Shown here: piece after piece, positions 7,711-14,017 of the stretch
Numbering within the stretch: the stretch's first letter is position 1
How the letters are laid out: every line of letters begins with the position of its first letter
Assembly (NCBI GenBank): GCA_000183865.1
Contig: CM001047.1
Location: forward strand, 2,240,505 to 2,258,587
From: Listeria marthii FSL S4-120
Lineage (GTDB): Bacteria; Bacillota; Bacilli; Lactobacillales; Listeriaceae
Direction of reading: 5' to 3'
DNA length: 18,083 nt
Made by a program: the position numbers and the translations under genes
The notes under the pieces: generated by a model
The model's input: the letters and a program-made list of their open reading frames with translations, nothing else
Database searches by the model: none
Told to the model about the DNA's origin: nothing

Positions 7711-7750
7711 CTCTACTATAGAGAACTAATTGTACTAGTTACTATAGTAC
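7711..7750. promoter_or_regulatory. Candidate GntR/YtrA operator palindromes
   Basis: Three inverted repeats are packed upstream of the repressor start. They are CTCTA-N3-TAGAG (7711-7723), TAGT-T-ACTA (7736-7744), and GTACTA-N7-TAGTAC (7732-7750), which surrounds the second. YtrA-type regulators bind short palindromes near their own promoters, so this is the natural operator site. Minus-strand TATAGT -10-like hexamers lie inside the palindromes, but I find no good -35. Confidence 0.5.
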
Positions 7751-7757
7751 AGTAGAT

Positions 7758-7800
7758 AAAAAAATAAATCAATTCTCATATTAAAAAGAGAATTGATTTA
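7758..7800 (-). terminator. Rho-independent terminator of ogt
   Basis: TAAATCAATTCTC (7765-7777) and GAGAATTGATTTA (7788-7800) form a 13-bp stem with a 10-nt loop. On the minus strand it follows the ogt stop by four bases and is followed by seven U (7758-7764). It separates ogt from the GntR operon. Confidence 0.88.
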
Positions 7801-7804
7801 AGCT

Positions 7805-8263
7805 TTATTTTTCTAGTGTTAGCAATGCTTCTTTCATCGCTATTCCGCCGCTATAACCAGTTAATTTGCCATTTTTGCCAATAACTCTGTGGCAAGGTAT
7901 GACTAAAAGTAGTGGGTTTTTGCCAATTGCTGTTCCTACGGCGCGAACAGCTTTAGGGCGGTTGATTTGCTCGGCTATTTCTGTGTAGGTTCGCGTTTCT
8001 CCATAAGGTATGGCTTGTAATGCGTTAAACACCTCGAGTTGCAAAGGAGTCGCTGCTAAATCAATTGGTACAGTAAATTGCGTACGTTCGCCGTTCAAAT
8101 AAGCTCGGATTTCTTCTTTATATAGTGTCATCTTTTCTGGGGCAAACTTGGCTGATTGGATTTGTTCTTCTTGTGTTCCAATATAAACTAGCCCTACATC
8201 TGTCGCGGCGAAATAAAGCTCTTTTTCTGAAAAGTGGATTGTATCATAGTATAATGTCGCCAT
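7805..8263 (-). CDS. ogt: Methylated-DNA--protein-cysteine S-methyltransferase (Ogt/AdaB)
   Basis: The protein is 152 residues from the ATG at 8263, with AGAGGTG six bases upstream; the in-frame GTG at 8272 overlaps that site and is unlikely. It transfers the alkyl group from O6-alkylguanine irreversibly to its own cysteine. The catalytic IPCHRV motif (Cys124) is followed by GKNGKLTGYSGG, and the DNA-recognition helix TYTEIAEQINRPKAVRAVGTAIGKNP precedes it. Length and layout are those of single-domain Ogt/AdaB. It is divergently placed from an Ada-type activator gene across a shared control region, matching the split Ada response of Gram-positive bacteria. Recalled as lmo2242. Confidence 0.95.
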   Translation of the reverse strand: MATLYYDTIHFSEKELYFAATDVGLVYIGTQEEQIQSAKFAPEKMTLYKEEIRAYLNGERTQFTVPIDLAATPLQLEVFNALQAIPYGETRTYTEIAEQINRPKAVRAVGTAIGKNPLLLVIPCHRVIGKNGKLTGYSGGIAMKEALLTLEK

Positions 8264-8287
8264 TCTCTTCACCTCTTTCTGTCATTA

Positions 8288-8293
8288 ATTATA
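8288..8293 (-). promoter_or_regulatory. -10 box of the ogt promoter
   Basis: On the minus strand this is a perfect TATAAT, 24 bases before the ATG. No good -35 lies 16-18 bases upstream (TAGGAA at the 17-bp position), which is what an activator-dependent promoter would show. Confidence 0.5.
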
Positions 8294-8331
8294 CGCTTAA
8301 TTAGGTGGATTTCCTATGTACTATCGTTATA

Positions 8332-8339
8332 AAAGCAAG
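8332..8339 (+). promoter_or_regulatory. Ada-box-like sequence AAAGCAAG between ogt and adaA
   Basis: AAAGCAAGATTA resembles the E. coli Ada box core (AAAGCGCAAGATT) and includes the GCAA B-box element. It lies in the 145-bp divergent spacer, upstream of the weak promoters of both genes. Assignment as the site for the methylated activator is inference. Confidence 0.4.
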
Positions 8340-8378
8340 ATTAGAAAAGTTTTCCTCGCAATTTAGTCTGATAACGTT

Positions 8379-8384
8379 TATGAT
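8379..8384 (+). promoter_or_regulatory. Candidate -10 box of adaA
   Basis: TATGAT lies 24 bases before the TTG start. The 17-bp-spaced -35 position reads TCGCAA, far from consensus, consistent with a promoter that needs an activator. Confidence 0.35.
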
Positions 8385-8408
8385 TAATAAGAAGTTGAGG
8401 TGATAACA

Positions 8409-8957
8409 TTGTCGGATTATTACTTAACAAAAAAAAGATGGCAAGCAATTGCAACGAATGACAAGTCTGCTGATGGCTCTTTTTTCTATGGAGTTACGTC
8501 AACGAAGATTTTTTGCTATCCTTCTTGTAAATCACGATTGCCTAAAAAAGAAAATATTGTCATTTTTCTTAGTGCGGAGGAAGCTTTTTCAAATGGATAT
8601 CGTGCTTGCAAGCGATGCAAATCTGGTGGTAATGCGCTACCTGATACCGAATGGGTCACTAATATCGAAAGCTATATTAAGGAAAATTTTGCTCATCCAC
8701 TTACTTTACAAATAATTGCGGATGATTGCCACGGGAGCCCCTATCATTTACATCGAACGTTTAAGCGGATTACGACGATTACACCTATTACGTATCTTGA
8801 GAATGTTCGGATTAACTTTGCAAAACAGCAGTTACTTCATTCCAATCAGTCCATTGAAACTATCGGGAAACTGTCCGGCTTTCCAAATCCCTCCCATTTT
8901 TCAACGACTTTTAAAAGACATACTGGTTTGTCGCCAAAGCAATTGCGAGACAAATAA
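8409..8957 (+). CDS. adaA: Ada-type methylphosphotriester sensor and AraC-family activator (AdaA), TTG start
   Basis: I place the start at TTG 8409 (182 residues), with GAGGTG at 8397-8402 six bases upstream; GTG 8400 lies inside that site. The N-terminal domain is the Ada zinc domain: RWQAI, then Cys36-X3-Cys40 in FCYPSC and Cys67-X2-Cys70 in ACKRC. Cys36 corresponds to the residue that takes a methyl group from DNA phosphotriesters in E. coli Ada. Residues about 85-182 form a two-helix-turn-helix AraC domain with the typical end GFPNPSHFSTTFKRHTGLSPKQLR. There is no C-terminal methyltransferase domain, so it is an AdaA type that works with the separate, divergent ogt gene. It probably activates itself and ogt after methylation damage. 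Recalled as lmo2243. Confidence 0.93.
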   Translation: MSDYYLTKKRWQAIATNDKSADGSFFYGVTSTKIFCYPSCKSRLPKKENIVIFLSAEEAFSNGYRACKRCKSGGNALPDTEWVTNIESYIKENFAHPLTLQIIADDCHGSPYHLHRTFKRITTITPITYLENVRINFAKQQLLHSNQSIETIGKLSGFPNPSHFSTTFKRHTGLSPKQLRDK

Positions 8958-8993
8958 TAATAAAAAATTCAAATTAGAACGGATGATACGAAT

Positions 8994-9863
8994 ATGACAC
9001 ATGTAACATTACCCATTTTAGAAGATTGGGAAGGCCTTTCACTAACAACTATTTTGCAAGAAAAATTCCATCTAGGAAAAAAAGCACGCCATGAAATTCG
9101 CATGTCACAAGATGTGTTGCTTAACAATAAGCCACTTGAGGATTGGAATACGCCACTTTTTGTTGGTGCGAGTCTTTCTTTGCCAATCATTTTGCACGAA
9201 AAAATTCCGGTTTACGCGTATGATTTAGAAATTATTTATGAAGATGATTTTTTACTTGTCGTGAATAAACCTGTTGGTATGAAAACGCACCCGAATGATA
9301 GTTACGAAAGAGATACATGCGCGAATGCGGTGCAATATTATTTAGAAAAAACAGGGCAAGAAGCAAACGCCTTAGCTGTACATCGTCTCGATCAAACAAC
9401 TTCTGGCCTGGTCCTTTTTGCTAAAAATAAATTAGCGATTGCCGGCCTATCATGGCAAATGGAAAATAGAGCAATTCACCGGACTTATCTTGCAGCTGTT
9501 GACGGCACTTGGGGACTTGTGATGCAAACGATTAATAAACCAATTGGTGAAGATCGCCACCACGGCTCTAGACGCCAAATCAGCCCATACGGTCAACCCG
9601 CTGTAACCCATGTAAAAGTACTAGAAAATGATAACGAAAAAAATACTTCCCTTGTAGAGTGCCAAATCGAAACTGGTCGGACACACCAAATCCGCGTTCA
9701 TTTAAGTGGTATCGGTCATCCAATCATTGGCGATACGCTTTACGGCGGCTCACCTCGTGCCAATCGCATCATGCTACATGCCGAGAAATTACATTTAAAC
9801 CATCCTTTCAAAGGCAAAGAAATGAACTTTTCCGCACCAGCCGGGGATGATTGGGTATTTTAA
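8994..9863 (+). CDS. RluA-family pseudouridine synthase (YjbO/RluD-like)
   Basis: The protein is 289 residues and converts uridine to pseudouridine in rRNA or another RNA; the target is not readable. HRLDQTTSG holds the catalytic Asp133, preceded by VVNKPVGMKTHP and followed by the family motifs ETGRTHQIRVHL and HPIIGDTLYGG. Residues about 15-65 look like a degenerate S4-type RNA-binding segment (GKKARHEIRMSQDVLLNN), as in Firmicute RluD-like enzymes. The ribosome-binding site is weak (GGAT about ten bases from the ATG). It starts 36 bases after adaA with no terminator between, so read-through from the Ada promoter is possible. Recalled as lmo2244. Confidence 0.93.
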   Translation: MTHVTLPILEDWEGLSLTTILQEKFHLGKKARHEIRMSQDVLLNNKPLEDWNTPLFVGASLSLPIILHEKIPVYAYDLEIIYEDDFLLVVNKPVGMKTHPNDSYERDTCANAVQYYLEKTGQEANALAVHRLDQTTSGLVLFAKNKLAIAGLSWQMENRAIHRTYLAAVDGTWGLVMQTINKPIGEDRHHGSRRQISPYGQPAVTHVKVLENDNEKNTSLVECQIETGRTHQIRVHLSGIGHPIIGDTLYGGSPRANRIMLHAEKLHLNHPFKGKEMNFSAPAGDDWVF

Positions 9864-9875
9864 AAAGCCACAACA

Positions 9876-10268
9876 TTACGCTGTGACTTCTGTACAAATT
9901 TCTACTTTCATGCCATCTGGATCTTCAAAAAATACGGCATAATGATTTTTACCACCAGCAAAAGGATATCGGTCTTCATATAGAAGCCTGATTCCTTTTG
10001 CTTTTAATTTAGCCCGAAACTCATCAATTCGTTCTTTGGTACCACCATGAAAAGCTAAATGATTAAGGCCAACTCGTTTGCGGTGATAACCTTCCGCAAG
10101 AAACGGTTCCTCGGCTTGTACAAACACTAAATACGTCTCCCCGAACTTATAACTAAAACCTTCATTCCACGTCTGATATAACTCATAAGAAAGCTCTTCT
10201 AACAGTTCCGACCAAAACAAACGACTTTTTTCTAAGTCAGCAACATAAAGTTCCACGTGATGTAACAT
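9876..10268 (-). CDS. VOC/glyoxalase-superfamily protein
   Basis: The protein is 130 residues, a single VOC unit made of two beta-alpha-beta3 halves. A plausible metal triad is His4 (MLHHVEL), His70 (GLNHLAFHG) and Glu123 (DPDGMKVEIC); the C-terminal FFEDPDGMKVEI is typical of the superfamily. Members include glyoxalase I, fosfomycin-resistance enzymes and ring-cleaving dioxygenases. I see no marker that selects one of these, so the substrate is unknown. The GGGGAGG site lies at the end of the AlkD-like gene, whose stop is one base upstream of this ATG, so it is translated from the same message. It converges on the pseudouridine synthase gene with a 12-base gap and no clear terminator. Recalled as lmo2245. 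Confidence 0.85.
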   Translation of the reverse strand: MLHHVELYVADLEKSRLFWSELLEELSYELYQTWNEGFSYKFGETYLVFVQAEEPFLAEGYHRKRVGLNHLAFHGGTKERIDEFRAKLKAKGIRLLYEDRYPFAGGKNHYAVFFEDPDGMKVEICTEVTA

Positions 10269-10269
10269 T

Positions 10270-10926
10270 TTACGCCTCCCCGATATGTTTAAGTGCTTCT
10301 CTTCGGCTTAACGGCGCAAGTGGATGGCTATTTACAAACTGACGAACAGCCTCACTATCCACTTTCGCATATTGTCTAAGCGCCCAACCAATTGCTTTTT
10401 GAATAAAAAACTCTTTGGAACTAAGCCATTTTTCGCAGTTGGAAAATAACAATTCCACATCGGTTTGCTCTTTATATTTTAATTGAAATAAAATCGCTGT
10501 TCGCGCGAGCCAAATATTATCTCCGTTGATCCACGCTTCATTATAAGTGGGAATCAGTTCTGGATATAGTTTGAAATGATTGCTTACAACCGTTCCCGCC
10601 AAGCCATCTACCGTGTCCCACCAAGATTTCGTCACAATTAATTTTTCATAGACTTCTATCGCTTCACTCGGTTGCTTTTTACCATAACGGCTCAATAAAT
10701 CAATCGCCACATATTGAAATTCGCGCTCCTCTTCCGCAAATAAGGTAGCGGCAAGTCCAAGCAAATCCACCGGCGTCCCATTTTCTTTCAAAAATGTCGC
10801 TACTAATTTTTTCCGTTCGCCGGCTCTAATCCCTAGAAAAGTAAATTGATTTTTCATGTAAGCTTCCATCGGGATCGCATCTTGAGGTGAACCGTTAGCG
10901 CGAAATAACGTTTGAATATCTATCAT
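10270..10926 (-). CDS. AlkD-type DNA alkylation repair glycosylase
   Basis: The protein is 218 residues of alpha-helical HEAT-like repeats. AlkD excises positively charged alkyl bases (3-methyladenine, 7-methylguanine) without base flipping. The residues known from Bacillus cereus AlkD are present at a constant offset: Trp103 and Asp107 in SWWDTVD, Arg142 in WLARTAIL, and Trp181 in GWALRQYAK. This predicts an active enzyme. The ATG overlaps the aldo/keto reductase stop as ATGA, with GGTGGGAG six bases before it, so it is the second gene of a three-gene operon. Together with ogt and adaA about 2 kb away, it makes this a local cluster of alkylation-damage functions. Recalled as lmo2246. Confidence 0.92.
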   Translation of the reverse strand: MIDIQTLFRANGSPQDAIPMEAYMKNQFTFLGIRAGERKKLVATFLKENGTPVDLLGLAATLFAEEEREFQYVAIDLLSRYGKKQPSEAIEVYEKLIVTKSWWDTVDGLAGTVVSNHFKLYPELIPTYNEAWINGDNIWLARTAILFQLKYKEQTDVELLFSNCEKWLSSKEFFIQKAIGWALRQYAKVDSEAVRQFVNSHPLAPLSRREALKHIGEA

Positions 10927-11807
10927 TCTGTTCTCCCACCTGTTAAATAAGCACGTTCTCGTTCAATGCTACTTAAAAAGTATTCTAAATCATCCGGATC
11001 TGGCCCAACACGTTTGCCAGTTTCCAAGCGATCAATTTTCTCCATATCGCTTGCATCCAGTTGAAAATACGACAAGCGCGAATTTTCTTCAATTCGACTA
11101 GAAGTAATCGACTTCGGAAAAATAATCGTATTGCGGTTCAAATGCCATTGTAGAATCACTTGGTCCACAGAAGCTTGATGTTTTTTCGCAATTTCCGTAA
11201 TCACCGGATTTTGCATTAAAATCCCCTTAGCAAGTGGCGACCAAGCAGCATGCGCGATATTTTGTTCCGCCAAATATTTCCGAAGATCATTTTGCGGTAA
11301 AAGTGGATGCGTTTCCACTTGATTTAACACTGGTTTTTCATTTGCAGCGACCAATAAATCACTTAAATGATGTTGCTTGAAATTCGCAACCCCAATCGAT
11401 TTAATCAATTTTTCATCATGCAACCGTTCCATTGCCCGCCAAGAATCACGGTATTTCCCCGCAACTGGCCAGTGAATCAAATATAAATCCAAATAATCCA
11501 GTTTCAAATTGCCCAGCGTCCGCTCAAACGCAAATAACGTCTCATCGTAGCCAAGGTCGCCGTTCCACACTTTCGAGCTAATAAATAATTCTTCACGCGA
11601 AACCGCACTATCCGCAATCGCTTGTCCAACAATTGCCTCATTATTATAAACTGCCGCCGTATCAAATAACCGATAACCAACTTCAATGGCCTTCTCCACA
11701 GCACCAGCGATAAATTCCTGTTCTTTTACTTGAAACACACCAAGTCCAATATAAGGAATTGTCTCATTCCCCGGCAGTATCATTCTGTCTTGTAAAGTTT
11801 TTGTCAA
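10923..11807 (-). CDS. Aldo/keto reductase, TTG start
   Basis: I place the start at TTG 11807 (294 residues), with GGAGGG seven bases upstream; an ATG at 11867 would add 20 residues that do not belong to the fold and sits in the promoter region. It is a cytosolic NADPH-dependent carbonyl reductase of the AKR5-like group. The catalytic tetrad is Asp49 and Tyr54 (FDTAAVYNNE), Lys79 (SSKVWN) and His112 (YLIHWP). The cofactor segment FPKSITSSRIEEN is present. Bacterial relatives reduce methylglyoxal and other toxic aldehydes, which fits the cotranscribed VOC and DNA-repair genes, but the substrate is not proven. It is first in the operon. Recalled as lmo2247. Confidence 0.93.
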   Translation of the reverse strand: MTKTLQDRMILPGNETIPYIGLGVFQVKEQEFIAGAVEKAIEVGYRLFDTAAVYNNEAIVGQAIADSAVSREELFISSKVWNGDLGYDETLFAFERTLGNLKLDYLDLYLIHWPVAGKYRDSWRAMERLHDEKLIKSIGVANFKQHHLSDLLVAANEKPVLNQVETHPLLPQNDLRKYLAEQNIAHAAWSPLAKGILMQNPVITEIAKKHQASVDQVILQWHLNRNTIIFPKSITSSRIEENSRLSYFQLDASDMEKIDRLETGKRVGPDPDDLEYFLSSIERERAYLTGGRTE

Positions 11808-11858
11808 AACGAAACCCTCCTCACGAAAACTGTTTTGTGAACTTTTTCTCTTAAATGA

Positions 11859-11864
11859 ATTATA
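11859..11864 (-). promoter_or_regulatory. -10 box of the aldo/keto reductase operon
   Basis: The minus strand reads a perfect TATAAT, placing the transcript start about 45 bases before the TTG. The -35 position at 17 bp reads AATATA, a poor match, so the promoter may be weak or activated. Confidence 0.5.
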
Positions 11865-11986
11865 CACTATTTTCGCAAATTTATATTTTAAAACCAGTAT
11901 ACCGAAATGCGCCTTACTCTCCTAATAAAAAGCCACAAAAAATCTACTTTTTTTATTCATTTAGTGAAATACCTAAAAATAGCCAT

Positions 11987-12000
11987 TGGAAACGCTGTCA
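11987..12000 (+). promoter_or_regulatory. Candidate cre (CcpA) site
   Basis: TGGAAACGCTGTCA matches the catabolite-responsive element TGAAARCGYTTTCA at 12 of 14 positions, allowing R and Y, and keeps the central CG with TG and CA ends. It lies about 180 bases upstream of the aldo/keto reductase start and 194 bases before the DUF47 start, so either operon could be the target. Confidence 0.4.
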
Positions 12001-12093
12001 GAACGTTTATTTGCAGAACCATCAAAAAAAAGTTTCCTATTTATTCCCATCCTATGTTAGTATTAATTTGTGGTAAAGATCTATCAAGTTTTT

Positions 12094-12120
12094 TATTAAT
12101 TTTTGTTAACTTATCGTTAA
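12094..12120 (-). promoter_or_regulatory. TTAACA-like hexamer array, candidate PhoP box
   Basis: On the minus strand TTAACG, TTAACA and TTAATA occur in a row with spacers of 5 and 4 bases, the pattern of Bacillus PhoP boxes. It lies about 75-100 bases upstream of a phosphate-transport operon. Functional Pho boxes usually have four repeats and an activating orientation, and AT-rich DNA gives such strings by chance, so confidence is low. Confidence 0.3.
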
Positions 12121-12121
12121 G

Positions 12122-12154
12122 AAAAAAGCTCCCTTTTCAAAGTAAAAGCGAGCT
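12122..12154 (-). terminator. Terminator-like hairpin on the minus strand
   Basis: AGCTC-C-CTTTT (12127-12137) pairs with AAAAG-C-GAGCT (12144-12154), ten pairs around one C-C mismatch, with a 6-nt loop. Read on the minus strand a run of U follows (12122-12127). No minus-strand gene ends here, so it may stop antisense transcription or mark an unannotated short RNA. On the plus strand it would be leader structure. Confidence 0.45.
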
Positions 12155-12193
12155 GATTATTAATGACCAAAAATGATCGGGGGAATTAAAAAA

Positions 12194-12814
12194 ATGGCTT
12201 TTAAAAATAAAAAAGACCGTTTTGCTTCGTTGTTGCATGACATTGCAGTAAATTTACATGAAGGTGCAAATTTCTTTGCAACTTACAACATTAATTCGGT
12301 GGAGGATCTACATACTTTCTCGAATAAAATCAAAGAATATGAAACAGCTGGGGACTCCATGGTTCACAAAATGATTATGGAATTAAACGACGCTTTCATT
12401 ACACCAATCGAACGTGAGGATATGTTAGAACTAACTAACCGCCTAGACGACGTGATGGATGCACTTGATGAAACAGCTTTCTCACTAGAAATCTGCCAAA
12501 TCACTCATTATGATGAATACATGACTAAATTTATCCAAGCTATTCAAGCAAGCACTGTTGAAATTGAAAAAGCAGTTGATCTTGTTTTTGATAAAAAACT
12601 TAAAGATGTTCGTAAACTTGCGATTCAAATTAAAGATTACGAATCACAATGTGATGATGTTTACCGCGAATCACTAATCCAACTTTTCCAAAACGAAAAA
12701 GATCCAATTAAACTTATTCGCCTAAGAGAAGTTTATGAAAAATTAGAAGACATTGCTGATAGTTGTCAAAGCGTTGCTAATACGCTTGAATCAATTGTCA
12801 TGAAAAATGCGTAA
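12194..12814 (+). CDS. DUF47/PhoU-like phosphate-transport accessory protein (YkaA-type)
   Basis: The protein is 206 residues from ATG 12194, preceded by GGGGGA about ten bases upstream; an ATG at 12173 would add seven residues but overlaps that region. It is all-helical and highly charged, with the DUF47 pattern: HDIAVNLHEGANFF near the start, then an EYETAGDSMVH segment carrying the acidic residues that coordinate metal in PhoU-like proteins. Its repeat is IKDYESQCDDVYRE in the second half. DUF47 genes typically sit directly before pit genes, and the encoded proteins probably modulate the Pit transporter at the membrane. Here pit starts 13 bases after the stop. Recalled as lmo2248. Confidence 0.9.
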   Translation: MAFKNKKDRFASLLHDIAVNLHEGANFFATYNINSVEDLHTFSNKIKEYETAGDSMVHKMIMELNDAFITPIEREDMLELTNRLDDVMDALDETAFSLEICQITHYDEYMTKFIQAIQASTVEIEKAVDLVFDKKLKDVRKLAIQIKDYESQCDDVYRESLIQLFQNEKDPIKLIRLREVYEKLEDIADSCQSVANTLESIVMKNA

Positions 12815-12827
12815 GGGGCCTAGATAG

Positions 12828-13826
12828 ATGGAAGGAATGTTTCTCATCACCCTCGTCATCGTACTTGCCGCGCTAGCATTTGACCTAATTAACGGGTTTC
12901 ATGATACAGCTAACGCCATTGCGACTAGTGTCTCTACAAAAGCCTTAAAACCACGACATGCGATTATTCTCGCTGCCGTAATGAACTTTGTGGGTGCTAT
13001 TTCATTCACAGGGGTTGCTAAAACAATTACAAAAGACATTGTTAACCCTTTCGCCTTAGATCACGGGGAACTTGTTATTTTAGCAGCATTACTTTCAGCT
13101 ATTGCATGGAATTTAATCACTTGGTATTTCGGAATTCCTAGTAGTTCCTCTCATGCCTTGATTGGTTCCATCGCCGGTGCAGCAATTGCATCAGCCGGAT
13201 TTGCAGCAATTGAATACAGCGGATTTACTAAAATCATTGTTGGTTTATTAGTATCTCCTGTACTTGCTTTCGTAGTCGGTTACACGATATATTCACTCTT
13301 CAAGATTTTCTTGAAGAACTTAAACTTAGCCACGACCAATCGGCGCTTCCGGATGATTCAAGTCGGAACTGCTGCGCTACAATCTTACACACACGGAACA
13401 AATGATGCACAAAAATCAATGGGGATTATCACAATGGCATTAATTGCTAGTGGTTTCCAAACAACCGATGATGTGCAATTATGGGTTCAAGTATCCTGTG
13501 CGATTGCTATGGCGATTGGTACAAGTATTGGTGGTTGGAAAATCATCAAAACTGTCGGCGGTAAAATCATGAAAATCAAACCAGTTAATGGTGTAGCGGC
13601 TGATTTAAGTTCCGTTATCATTATTTTCGGTGCCACTTTCATTCATTTACCAGTTAGTACAACGCACGTAATCAGCTCTTCTATCCTTGGTGTTGGAACA
13701 GCTCACCGTGTGAAAGGTGTCAAATGGGATACTGCACAACGCATGATTATCACATGGGTTATCACACTTCCTATTTCTGCAACCATTGCAGCACTTATCT
13801 TCTATGTACTAAGATTCATTCTTTAA
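12828..13826 (+). CDS. pit: Pit-family low-affinity inorganic phosphate transporter
   Basis: The protein has 332 residues and about ten hydrophobic helices. It couples proton entry to uptake of metal-phosphate complexes across the cytoplasmic membrane. Both inverted Pit signatures are present: GFHDTANAIATSVSTKAL (residues 22-39) and the C-terminal-half counterpart THGTNDAQKSMGI near residue 190. The two halves arise from an internal duplication, seen again in the SSSSHALIGS and STTHVISSSILG segments. The ATG at 12828 follows AAGGGG by about nine bases; a second ATG at 12837 is less well placed. It forms an operon with the upstream DUF47 gene and ends at a hairpin terminator. Recalled as lmo2249. 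Confidence 0.94.
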   Translation: MEGMFLITLVIVLAALAFDLINGFHDTANAIATSVSTKALKPRHAIILAAVMNFVGAISFTGVAKTITKDIVNPFALDHGELVILAALLSAIAWNLITWYFGIPSSSSHALIGSIAGAAIASAGFAAIEYSGFTKIIVGLLVSPVLAFVVGYTIYSLFKIFLKNLNLATTNRRFRMIQVGTAALQSYTHGTNDAQKSMGIITMALIASGFQTTDDVQLWVQVSCAIAMAIGTSIGGWKIIKTVGGKIMKIKPVNGVAADLSSVIIIFGATFIHLPVSTTHVISSSILGVGTAHRVKGVKWDTAQRMIITWVITLPISATIAALIFYVLRFIL

Positions 13827-13834
13827 TAAACTTT

Positions 13835-13862
13835 AGAGCCTTGCTTATGCGAGGTTCTTTTT
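13835..13862 (+). terminator. Rho-independent terminator of the DUF47-pit operon
   Basis: AGAGCCTTGC (13835-13844) and GCGAGGTTCT (13849-13858) form a 10-pair stem with two G-U wobbles and a TTAT loop, starting eight bases after the stop and followed by U5. Confidence 0.85.
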
Positions 13863-13923
13863 ATACATTTTTTTGAATAAAACTAATAATTATACGTAAA
13901 AACAAGATTATTTTAAAAACATA

Positions 13924-13952
13924 TTGCATATTTACTCATTTTGATGTATTAT
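13924..13952 (+). promoter_or_regulatory. Candidate promoter of arpJ
   Basis: TTGCAT (13924-13929), a 17-bp spacer and TATTAT (13947-13952) form a plausible SigA-type promoter. TATAAT also occurs at 13950-13955. The start site would leave a 5' leader of about 55-60 bases before the arpJ ribosome-binding site. Confidence 0.45.
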
Positions 13953-14017
13953 AATAAACATCGATAATAACGAAACATTTATTATACATTACTCAAATAC
14001 CAAAGGGAGTTGTACTT

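Larger units (their letters stand above)
11808..12193. other. 386-bp gene-free spacer between the aldo/keto reductase and DUF47 genes
   Basis: This is a very AT-rich divergent intergenic region. The plus-strand open frames here (for example 11855-12076) lack ribosome-binding sites and have low-complexity, uncharacteristic translations, so I do not call genes. It holds the minus-strand promoter, a cre-like site, a TTAACA-like hexamer series and a terminator-like hairpin, each listed separately. I could not find a convincing plus-strand promoter for the DUF47-pit operon. Confidence 0.7.

Noticed and set aside
9863..9893. Possible terminator between the pseudouridine synthase and VOC genes
   Set aside because: CACA/TGTG with a mismatch and no T-run is too weak to call; the 12-base convergent gap leaves no room for a canonical one.
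12106..12120. TTAAC-N5-GTTAA as a PrfA box
   Set aside because: The PrfA box is TTAACANNTGTTAA, with four bases between the half-sites. Here there are five, and the inner A/T are missing. The site also precedes a phosphate operon with no known PrfA link.
11855..12176. Plus-strand open frames of 73 and 89 codons in the long spacer
   Set aside because: They lack ribosome-binding sites, overlap promoter and hairpin elements, and their translations are low-complexity strings with no recognisable domain.
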